Positions 12,201 to 24,200 of a stretch of DNA of 64,000 nt are shown in pieces (position 1 is the first letter of the stretch; the number at the start of each line of letters is the position of its first letter). The notes beneath the pieces were generated by a model. It ran no database searches. It saw only the letters and a program-made list of their open reading frames with translations, and was not told where the DNA came from. Origin of the DNA: Myrica gale (lineage: Eukaryota; Streptophyta; Magnoliopsida; Fagales; Myricaceae); the NCBI GenBank assembly GCA_963930655.1, contig OZ005603.1, forward strand, positions 17,941,001-18,005,000. The letters run 5' to 3'. Both the position numbers and the translations under genes were made by a program.

Positions 12201-15200
12201 CCCATCTCTTTTACAGCTAAAAGATATTGCATTTCCAAGTTCATTAAGTGCTCTTCAAAATGCTCTGAAGCCTGTTATGCCATCATCACCTCCATATCCA
12301 ACTTACTCAAGACCTGCTTCACCATACTCAAGGAAACTAAGCCCTCCACACTCTGTCAGTCCTGCATTTTCTAGGAGTCTTATTGAAGGTCTCAGAAAGA
12401 CAAATGAACTCCTGAATCAAGATGTGTCAAAGCTGCAAAATCAAGTACTAATTATGTACCTTTTCCAGATATAATTTTCTTCTATATATCCTTCTAGTAC
12501 TTCACTGGTATATTATTGTACACCGTTCGGATGTCCTCAAAATTAATTACTTCACTTCAGGTCAGAAGTTTGAAGCAGAAGTGTGATGCTCAAGACGTGG
12601 AGCTTAAGAATTTACATAAAACTGCTCAACAAGAGGCTTCATTAGACGAAAAGGAATCTTCCAAGTGTAGAGTTGCCAGGGAACTTGCCAAGTCTGTCGC
12701 AGAACAGGTATTTTCATTTATACAATCTTGTCAGTGAAGTTGATGGCTCTTTCCTGTATAATAGATCTAAGGTGTTTGCAAAGTTTTCACATTAACACGA
12801 ACAATTGGGAAAGTGATTTCCTAGATAAACGGAAACCGCATAATAGTTTACTATTGTGTGACACCTTAGATTACTTAGAAAAAAAAAACTTAGAAAAAAA
12901 AGTGTGACACCTTAGATTTAAATACTAACACGAAAAATTGGGAATGTGATTTCCTACGCAAAGGGTTTTGATTTTGGTTTTGGTTTTTGGTTTAAATTTT
13001 AAATTTCAAATTTTAAATTTTAAGATTTAAATATTGTTTTGTTGTAAGGGTTTGTTTGGTTGATTAAGATTTGGAATGATTTAAATTTTAATAAATTAAA
13101 TTAAATTATTTTATAGTTATTATAATATTCCAAAAACAAAAAATAATTCTAAAAAATCTGAAATTTTTATAATTCAAAAAATAAGTAGAAAATAGTTTCA
13201 TAAATAGAAGAATTACAAAAATAGATAACATATAAAACTAATAAAAAAATGTTCTTGAAATAAAAAGACCAAACTAAAAATCGTACAAACTTTTATAAAA
13301 CAAATAAAATTTTTACAAAAACTAATAAAAAACAATAAATTCAAAAAAATTGATAAAATTTTAAAAAATAAAAACTTAACAATAATTAGCAAATAAAATC
13401 ATTATCAAAGTTATTATAAAAAAAATAAACTAAAATATTTTTTTAAATCTACTCAAATAAGGAAGCAAAATTAATTTACAAAAAAATAACCAAAAAAATA
13501 TTTATATTATTTCATATTTAATAATATTATCTTTAAGTTGTCATGATGTTTAAAAAACAATAACAACAAATAAAATTAAAATTAATTTTCAAGAATCTCA
13601 AAACAAATATAAAAAAGGGATAACTAAAAAATAATTACACAAATATAAAAATATCAATAAGTAAAAGTAGTATTATTAAAAAAAAAGAGCTGAAATCAGT
13701 AGAAAGACTGTACCAAAATCGAACATAGTAAACAAAAAAAGATGCCCGGGAACAAGCTCTGGAGACCGGGACAAGAACGAGCCAGAGAATCCCTGTAAAG
13801 GACGAATCTTGGTTGCCCGGGGTCGAGCCAGGGAAGCCCTAGAGGATCGAGACCCTTGGGTGAACACTTAAAGCATACAAATGAAGAAACTAGGAAAATC
13901 AAAATAGTCCAAAAAATGACCCCCCAACAAAGAAATAGCCCAAAGGAAAAGAGAATAAAACACAGCTCCCAGCAAGCTCTCAAGTGTCCTAGCTGCGTCC
14001 TCGAAGCTTCTGCAATTTCGCTCTCTCTAAAGGCACCACCAAATACACAGAGGAATCATCCTCCAAACAACAGTAGCAGACGGATCCACAAACTACCGAT
14101 CCCCACATAGGAGGACATCCACTACCCATTCAGGCAAAATCCATTGAACATTCAAAGTACCAAGGACAAACATCCAAAGGCCTATGGCAACCTGGAAGTG
14201 CAATAACAAATGATTAACAGATTCACCATCACCCTTGCACATATAACATCACTCTGTGACATAAACACCCCTCCTTCTGAGATTATCAATTATCAATATC
14301 GTCCCATGAGAAGCCTCCTATACAAATAAAGAATCAGAGCTATCATAGAACGACCTAACAGAAAAAGAATCAGAGCCAAGGGAAAGAATCATATTTATCC
14401 CCACAAGAATCAGATTAAGGCAACCCAAGAGGAGGGTGAATTAGTTTTCTATACTTTTCACTTGTAACCCCTAAAGACGTGTTTGAAAAATAACTACTAA
14501 TTTAACACAATTATATTATATGCAACAAGTGTAAATGCATGCTAAAAGTAAAGAGTACGGATAGAGAAGCAAACACGTGATTTTTAGGTGGTTCGACAAA
14601 TCCGCTTACATCCACCCCTCAAGCTCCTTCACCGAGCGTTGAGGTTTTCTCACTATTCTTCAAATAGCATACACTCTAGCTTCCGGGTGCTAGGGAACCG
14701 TACAAGTGTTTTCCCGGGCTCAAAACTCAAACTTTACCAAGTGGTTTTTCGGGCACACCACCCAAGCTTGAGATATTCTCTCTCTAAGCTTCTTCTTTAG
14801 TGAACAACATCACTAAAGGAATTTCCTCTTGATATAAAGATTGAAAAACAAAACTCTCTCAAATAGTAGATATGAAAGTGGGAATCTCCATCTCTTGATT
14901 CACACAAACACAAGGATATGAAAGTTTATTTTGTGTGAATGATATGAGAAATATAGAATATGAAGGTTTGAAATATTTCTTTTGTAGTAGAAATGATATA
15001 TGGTCGTTGTGTATTAATTTTGGACGTTATGAAGGTGTATTTATAGGCCACATATGAAAACTAGTTGTTTATAGCCGTTGTGAGTCGTCTGTTAAAACGA
15101 ACCGGTCAACCGCTTCAAGTTACCGTTACCCAACGGTCATATTATCAAAATCATAACGGCTCCATTTAAAAATCAACCGCTTGACTGCTTCACTAGCCAG

Positions 15201-18200
15201 TCAACAGCTTCAACTTAAGCACATAGTTCGGTTCGTTTCAAACCATGTTTTTGACCACTTTTAAACACCTAATTTTGAAGCTTTACTTCCCAGAAGTATT
15301 TGAAAGGTTTGAGAGTTTGATTGGGTGTTTTAAAACCTTTAAAAATATTTTAATCTTTCAAAATAAAGGTACACCGGTTTATGCACTTTTTGAAAGATAT
15401 GCAAGTGTGATTCATAAACCTTATCAAAAAGTGAAACAAAGAGTTACAATGATTATACCCAAGGTCTTGAATCTTCACTTTTGAACTACTTGCATATTCT
15501 TGATCTTCTTTCCTCTTTGATGAAACATGATTTTGTCTTTGAAGATGTCAATTTTATAAACTTAAATCCATTTATTGAAATCATCAAAATTTCGATTGTT
15601 CACAAAAGCCAACAAGAATGACCTAACAAAAAAAAGACCAGTCTTGAAGCCAAACCATAACATCATATCAGTTGCAAAATTCATTTATTTGACATCTATT
15701 TGCACCAATTACCACTGAAGAGATGCAAAATTCGATCCAGTTGCACCACTTAGCACCGAGCCCACACCTTCTCAGTAGGTAAAGCAAAAAATTCCAATTG
15801 ACATGGTCATATGATTTGTGAATGTCCAACTTACACAACAATCCTGGCTCACCCATTCTCAACCTAGAATCATTACATTTGTTGGCAATCAAAACAGAAT
15901 CCAAAATCTGGCGTCCTCTCACAAAAGCATTCTGAGAAGGCGAGATATTCTTACTAAGCAGAACCTTCAGTCTATTCCCCAAAAAGCTTAGCTAGAATTT
16001 TATAGATGCACCCCATGAGGCTTATGGGATAGAAATCTTTCAGTTGAACCGCACCCGATTTTTTAGGGATAAGAACAACTAAGATAGCATTAAAGCTACG
16101 AACAAATCTGCCAGCCAGAGCGAAACTGAAAGAACGTCCCCCTTAATAATATTCCAACAAGTCTGATAAAACACTAGAGTGAAACCATCAGGCCTCTGGA
16201 CTTTGTCTCCATTAAGACCTCTAACCACCCTATACACCTCATCCTCCACAAAGGGTCTTTCTAACCACACAGCCTCCTCCACTGAAATCATATCAAATTC
16301 CAGTCCATCCAAAGAAGGTAGCCAAGGAAAAGGCTCCTCATACAAAGTTTAGTAGTAGCTAACAATCCTCGAAGAGATATCCGCAGGGTCTTCCACCACC
16401 TCCCCATCCTCCTCTAACAATGAAATAGAATTAGATTTTTTATTGGAATTTGCAGCACTAGATTTTCTATTGGAATTTGCAACACGGTGGAAAATTTTTG
16501 TACATCTATCCCCCTAATTGAGCCACACATCACTAGACTTTTGCCTCCAACTGACTTCTCCCAAATCAATCAACTGATCTAACCCCCTCAAAATCCCCAA
16601 CCTCCCATCCATACCCCCAGCATCAAGACACCCTTCCTCATCCAACTCATCCAGCAAAGATAACTCCCTTAACAAATACGATTTTTGAGTTAAGAGATCA
16701 CCAAAAACTTCCCTGTTCCAAACTTTTAAGTCTTGTTTCAGAGCTTTAAATTTTCAGTGGAGCAAAAACTGAGGGACCCAGAGAAATCATAACTCCTCCA
16801 CCAATCCCTAATACGATCCACAAAATCCTCCACCTTCAACCACATATTTTCAAACTCGAAAGGTTTCTTGCCACCCACACACGAACCGTTCTCCAACAGA
16901 ATTGGAAAATGATCAGAATACAAATGAGGCAGACGACGCTGGATAACCTCGGGGAACAACATCTCCCACTCGGAGCTAAAAAGGAATCTATCAATCTTTG
17001 ACAAAGCATGAGAAGAACGATTATTAGACCACGTAAATAAACCACCAACCAGCAGAGAATCTACCAACCCAATCTCGGAGATAAAATCAGAAAAATCCAG
17101 CATAGATCTCCCAAAACCACCCGACCCAAACCTCTCACCTGGAAAACGTATGACATTAAAGTCACCACTAATATACCACGGAACGCCCCACCAAGAGAAA
17201 ACACCAGCCAAATCATTCCAGAACACTCTTTTAAGAGAGTCATCATTAGGACCATAAACCCCAGAGAAAGCCAAAGTACATCCATCCTCCAAATCACCAA
17301 AAACCATCGAAAGGGAGAAAAGACCGAGACAAACATCGACCATCTCCAACACTCCAGAATCCCATTACATTAAAATGTCACCTGAAGCACCAACCGCTGG
17401 CAAACTACTCCATCTAACATATGGACCCTCCCCACAAACTTCTGACGAAAGCTAGATATACGACACCTATTTTAGTCTTCTGGAAACACAAAAGATCCGG
17501 CTTCCAACTACGAATTAAATTACCAATCCTAGAGCACTTAGTATTGTCATTGAGACCCCGAACATTCCAACTTAGGATTATAGGCTTCATAAACAACCGG
17601 AAAATTCCCTCTCATCCTATGTTTTCTAGAAACATAGGCCTTCCCCTCATAGTTAACCGCAGATATCAACCCTTTCAACTCCCTGGTAAACTTACCCCCT
17701 GTCTTACAAGGTAAAGGCGGACACCAAGACCCTCTCTCCTTCTCTGAAGCTACAAAAAGAGCCTTCATATCCGCCTCATGACCCTCACAAGATAAGCCAA
17801 CCATATGCCTAAAAGATTGCACCATACCCAAAACCCAATTTGAAGAATCAACACTGGCCGAAAAAACCTGCCGACCACGTTGGAAAGTACACAGCTAAAG
17901 GAGCCCTGTCGTCAATAGGGATGAGGTCCTTCACAGAGAAAGAAGACTCAAGGACAGATCCAACAGTGTTCTCAACACAAACCAAGCTCTGAGAGAGCCC
18001 CTGATAACACTCCTCCACTGCCAAGCACTGACTTAGGACAACGGTCATCCCATCCCCACCGCCATTACCCTCCGCCAACCCCACTACAGGCTCCCCTGCC
18101 AACATCACATCCAAACTAGCCCTCTTGTCCATTGCCGGAAGAACTAAAAGGGAGCCCTCGCCCACCTCTAAGCCTTCGGCAGGAACTAGAGAAGCCGTCG

Positions 18201-21200
18201 GGCAGGCGCCCCGCACCCCCGACAAAGACACAACAGCTCGGCGCCCAAGAGAGGAAGAGATAGCGTCGCCGGAGCCGCCTCCCGGCAGTCGCCCTAACCG
18301 TAGAAGACTCTGCCGAGGGAGTTGTTGCCAACGAAGGGTGATCGACAACTCCAGCCAAGCCTCGAAGGGCTGCGCCAGTTTTTACTAACAGGAGAGCCAA
18401 ATCCCCGACAGTATGACTTGTGGTCCCGGGAGGCCCTAAATTCCCGAAGTCCTGCCCGTAATTCCAGACAACCCACATTGGTCCCAAGGCTAAACGAAAA
18501 CCTTTGACCTTGCTTGCCCTGTAATCCCGGGATCAGGAGACCCAAAGTCAAGACCTACAACATGCCTGGTATGCTCTATTGCCTCACCCGACATACCCTG
18601 GATGCTCGGGGATGAGCCAGGGGGAGCCTAGGATACCCGGGCTTACGACTGGGTTGACCTGGCTGACCAGGTTCAAGAGAGGAAGGTCGGGATTCTCAGC
18701 TTGCACTGTAATCCCAAGATCAGGAGACTCAAAGTCAAGACCTCCAGCATGCTTGATATGTGCGCCTGTCTCACTCGGCATGCCTTGTAGTCCCTGGGTC
18801 GAGCTAGGGGAAGAGACTAGGATGCCCGGTGATATGAACTCCACCAACAATTGTGATGAAACCCAACTCCCCGACAGTATGACTTGTGGTCCCGGGAGGC
18901 CCTAAATTCCCGTAGTCCTGCCCGTAATGCCAGACAAGCCACATTGGTCCCAAGGCTGAATGAAAACCTTTGTCCTTTCTTGCGCTGTAATCCTGGGATC
19001 AGGAGACCCGAAGTCAACACCTGCAACATGCCCGGTAAGCGCTATTGCCGCACCCGACATACCCTGGATGCTCGGGGATAAGCCAGGGGGAGCCTAGGAT
19101 ACCCAGGTTTACGACTGGGTTGACCTGGCTGACCGGGTTCAAGAGAGGAAGGTCGGGATTCTTAGCTTGCACTATAATCCCAAGATCAGGAGACTCGAAG
19201 TCAAGACCTCCTGCATGCTTGATATGTGCGTCTCACTCGGCTTGCCTTGTAGTCCCTTGGTCGAGCCAGGGGAAGAGCCTAGGATGCCCGGTGATATGAA
19301 CTCCACCAACATTTGTGATGAAACCCAATAACAAAGTTGGATCGGAACCCCAAGAACGTGAAGACAATATTGATTGAGCCTTGACCCGTCACCTAACCAA
19401 ATGTGAAATTAAGACTACGAAGGATTGAAACGCCACACCAAGATAACGTAAGAAGCTCTCAAGGAATCAATGTGTTAAGTTTTGGTTGCTTGAATGCCAA
19501 AAGATAAACTTGATAAGTTCAAAGAGTTCTTTGAAGAACCAAGAGGAACACAAAACTTCTCAAAAAGTTGAAAATTCGATCTTAATCACGAAATTGTTAC
19601 TGTTCATGCAAAATGGACCCTCTAAATATTTGGAACATCCCTCCAAAAATAGGAAAATCCATAACTCAGCTTTAAAACAACACTTAACAAGTCCCCACGA
19701 AATTAGGCCTCTTGGACTACTAAAGGCAATCGAAAATAGCTAAAGGACCAGATTCAATGTATCTAACATGCCCAGCAAAGGCCACATTCATTCCCCTATT
19801 TAGGTTGTGTTTGAGTGTTAAAATTTTAGGGAATTGGAATTGGTGAAAAAGTGAAGAGAGAGATGTTTGAATGAATTGTTTATATTTATTATAGTGGAAA
19901 GTAATGATTTGATGGGAGAGAGAGATTATATTGTAATTATTTTATTATTTTAAAATTTTAGAATGGTAAAATTTTATTGAACAAACCTGCCTGAAATTCA
20001 ATAAATTCATGCCTAAAAATAGTCAAACAATGCAGGTCAGTTACTGTTCAAATTAAATATCCTTGAGCCTCTTCACTTCCCTTGATGACATGGACTAAGC
20101 CTTAGTTATTATTTCAGGCCATCTTGGTCGTTTTAGAATTATCCCAACTCTCTTGGATTAGCCCAATGAGTGATTCCTTGAAACGTTTGGCTATAAATCT
20201 TGTAATTGGGTCACTAGGAGTGACAAAGGGTCTTCCCCTCCATTCCCACGTGTATGTCCAGCGCCTTGGTTTGCATCATTTTTCCCCTCTTGAGAAGGAT
20301 TTGTCCTCAAATCATAACCTACATCAAATGGAGACAAATGAACAACATTAAAGCTTGCACTGACACCGTACTCACCTAGTAAGTCAAGGCTTGTAGGCAT
20401 TATCATTAATTTGAAATGGTCTATCACCCCAAGGTAGGAGTTTTGAACGCCGTTTTTCCGAAAAACGTTCCTTCCTTATGTGCAACCAAACCCAATCTCC
20501 AGGTTCAAACACTACCTTCTTGCGTCCCTTGTTGGCTTATTGGACATATTGTTGAGTCCTCCTTTCAATATTCAGTCGTGTATTTTCATGAATCATCTTT
20601 ACAAATTCGGCTTTCTTTTTGCCATCTAAGTTCACACGTTCACTCAAAGGTAAAGAAATTAAATCCAAAGGTGACAATGGGTTAAAACCATAAACAATTT
20701 CAAATGGTGAAAACTTAGATGTAGAATGTATACTTCTATTGTAAGCAAATTCAACATGTGGAAAACAAGCATCCCATGTTTTCAAGTTCTTTTTAGGGTT
20801 AATGACCAAAATAGTCCCTGAGTTTTATGCCATTTATTGATTTAGTCTCTGGGTTTCCAATTTGGTCACATAAGTCTTTAGGTTATCCTCATTTATCAAT
20901 TTGCTCATTTCGTCCAATTTCTACTTTGACATCTCATCAGAATGAGCCACTACCCCCAAATCAATCTGCAAACAGAGAGCAACAAATAGAAAATCCATGA
21001 CACGATTCAAATCTCAAAGATCACCAACGGCTTCAGATTGGATATCTCTTCGCTCCGTGAAAAATAGACTACCGGCATGACTGATTTTTGGTAAAACATG
21101 GATCTAGGCTCCCTTCGTCAATCGAACGGGGGGTCTCCCCCGTTCGATTTTTTTTACGAATATGTCAGGTGGACGTGAGTTTTTTTTTAAATAATAAAAA

Positions 21201-24200
21201 AAGCATACATGTGTCGCGATGTTATTGGTGGTGATGTGGCCCACCGTTAGTTGACTCTGCACGGAGGAGACGAAATTGGATGGAAGGATCAAATCGATAG
21301 ATGAGGATAAACTAAGGACTTATGTGACCAAATTGGAAACCAGGGACCAAATTGATAATTGGGGATAACCTAAGGACTTATGTGACCAAATTGGAAACCC
21401 AAAGACCAAATTGATAAATGAGGATAACCTAAGGACTTATGTGACCAAATTGGAAACCCAGGGACCAAATCGATAAAGGGCATAAAACCCAGGGACTATT
21501 TTGGTCATTAACCCTTCTTTTTAATGACAGCACACAACAAATAAGATAAAGTTCTATTCACTACTTCAGCTTGACCATCCGTTTGTGGATGACAAGTAGT
21601 AGAAAACAACAACTTGGTCCCCAACTTTCCCCACAAAGTCTTCCAAAACTAACTCAAAAACTTTTCATCCCTATCAGAAACAATGGTCCTAGGCATACCA
21701 TGTAGCCTAACAATTTCTTTGAAAAACAAATCAGCTATATGTGATGCATCATCAGTTTTATAAGATGCAACGAAGTGTGCCATCTTAGAAAATCTATCTT
21801 CCACCTCAAAAACTAAATATCTTCCCTCTTAGTCCTAGGTAAATCTAAAACAAAATCCATAGAAATATCAGTCCAAGGTTCACTAGGTATGGGCAAAGGG
21901 GTGTACAAACCATAGGGTTTCAACTTAGACTTAGCCTATTTACACGTGATACATTTCTCACATATTCTTTTCACATCACGTTTCATATGAGGGCAAAACG
22001 TTCCACATCCTAATCTAATGATATCCACTCTTCAGATCATTTTTTGTAAAGACAAAAGAACCAAGCAATTCATCCAACATATCATCTAATCTAGGAATGG
22101 GATGACGAGACTTTATCGTTATGTTGTTGATGGCTCGGTAATCAACTAACATTGCTTTCATGCACATACTGTGAGTCCTAGGATTAAGGCAACCCAAAAG
22201 GGGGGTGAATTGGTTTTCTAAAGTTTTTGCTTTTAATCCCCAAAATCGTGTTTGCAAGTATAGTCTAATTTAGCACAAGTATATAATATGCAATAAGAGT
22301 AAATACGTGCTAAAAGGAAAGAGAAGGATAAGAGAAACAAACACTTGATTTTTAGGTGGTTCAGCAAACCCGCCTACATCCACCCATCAAGCTTCTTCAC
22401 CGAGCCTTGAAGTTTTTTCACTATTCTTCAATAGCATACGGTCTAGCTTTCGGGTGCTAGAGAACCGTACAAGTGTTTTCCGGGCTCAACACTCAAACCC
22501 ACCCAAGTGGTTTTTTTGCTCACCACTAACAACTTCATTAAGCTTGAGATAGTTCGGTTATTTTAAAAATATGTTTTTGACCACTTTTAAACACCTAATT
22601 TTAAAGACTTACTTCCCATAAGTCTTTGGGTCTTTGATGATACATGACTTTGTCTTTGAAGAAGCCCATTTATAAACTTAATCCATTATTGAAATCATCA
22701 AAATCTCGATTGTGCACAAAAGCCAACACATACCCCTTCTCCAATAGGCCAACACATACCCCATTCTTGGTCTCCTCGGGATTACTTCTATAAGTAGGTC
22801 GGTTAGGAATTGATTTACCAGGTATAAAATTAATTTGATGTTCAATCCCTTGGACTGAAGGTAAACCATAAGGTATCTAGGACATCTTCAAACTCCTACA
22901 AAAGAGAAACAATATCGCTCGGTAAAGTACCAACGAGATCATTACTACATAAAAGAGCCTCCTTGTACATGAGTACAATAAGGGGCTGGTGTGAAAATAA
23001 TGCTCTCTTGATCTCACTTTTTTTTGCAATGTAACTGAATTTTTCCTCATCATGGCCGAAATCTTCTCTCTTTCTTTTTCACTCTGATCAATATTTTACT
23101 CTCCTTTTTTTCCAAACTCTTTTTTTCCAATTTAGGCCTTCCTTTCTTTCGCCTTTTTTGTTTCATTTGACTTTTATAACTTCAATTGTCCTCCCTAACC
23201 TGTTTTGGAGTTAAAGACACAAGAGTATTAGGCTTCCTTTTAAGAGTAAAGGAATACTTATTTGTGAATCCATCATGCATAACTCTCAGATCATACTGCC
23301 ACGCTCTTCCCAACAACAAATGACATGCATGTATAGGATCCACATTACATAGCACACCATCCTCATATTTGCCAATGGATAATGCCACCAACACTTGCCT
23401 TGTCACCTTGATTTCGCCACATTCATTCAGCCACTGAAGCCTATAGGGTTGAGGATGTTTCAAGGTATATAAGGCCAATTTCTCCAGCAAATAAGTGTTG
23501 GCTACATTTGTGCAACTCTCTCCATCGTTAATGACACTGTAAACTTTGTTTATTCACAAAGCACAGAGTATGAAACAAGTTCTCCCTTTGGTTATTTTCT
23601 TCCTCCTTAACCTGCACATTGAGAACTCACCTTACTACCAATAAATCTTCATTCACAGCATTTTTTTCATCATCGATCTTCTCCAAAGATGGCATGTCAT
23701 CATCAGCTACTTCTTCCTCGTTCTCTGACTCAAGCTCTCCTTGAGCGTTTATCACCATCACCCTTTGTTTATACACTGGCTAGCTATGTGTCCCTGCCCC
23801 TGACATTTGAAACACTTAATATAACGAGTTTTAGAACTTGAAGCCTCTATGTTACTTGAAGTAGTGGCTGGTTTTGAGTTGGCATTCTTAAAGGGCTCGA
23901 ATTTTGGCTTGTCCCTTTTTGGAGCTATCTTCCACGGACTGGTGGTAGTCATAGGTTGTTCCCTCCAAGTCAATCCCTTTCGCTTGAATTGCTCCTCCAC
24001 CTTTATGGCTTGATGCACCATATCCGTCAATTCAACATAATGCTGCATCTTGACTATATCTGCAATCTTTCGATTTAATCCGTGCAAAAACCTAGCCACG
24101 GTGCCTTCCCAATCCTCTTCTATATTGGCCAGGATCATTGCTACCTTCATCTCCTTGTAATACTCATCCACACTCTTAGAACCTTGAGTTAACCGCTGCA

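Larger units (their letters stand above)
13870..18350 (-). mobile_element. Degenerate L1-type LINE, interrupted
   Basis: Read on the - strand, the pieces are in L1 order: an ORF1/ORF2 boundary region (18350-17550), endonuclease (17596-16740), RT linker and fingers (16345-15668), an interruption (15614-14411), then a zinc-finger-RVT tail at about 14340-14110 ([27 protein letters not shown]). About 1.2 kb of the RT palm is missing and many stops and frameshifts are present. It lies antisense within PRAF intron 7. Confidence 0.82.

Noticed and set aside
13676..13983. Open frames with hydrophobic stretches (Phe/Leu-rich)
   Set aside because: They overlap the degenerate L1 tail and have no recognised membrane protein signature.
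17848..18907. Several overlapping open frames on both strands at 18-19 kb
   Set aside because: High GC content lowers stop frequency; the frames lie in a tandem GC-rich repeat and the L1 boundary region and differ between the two repeat units.
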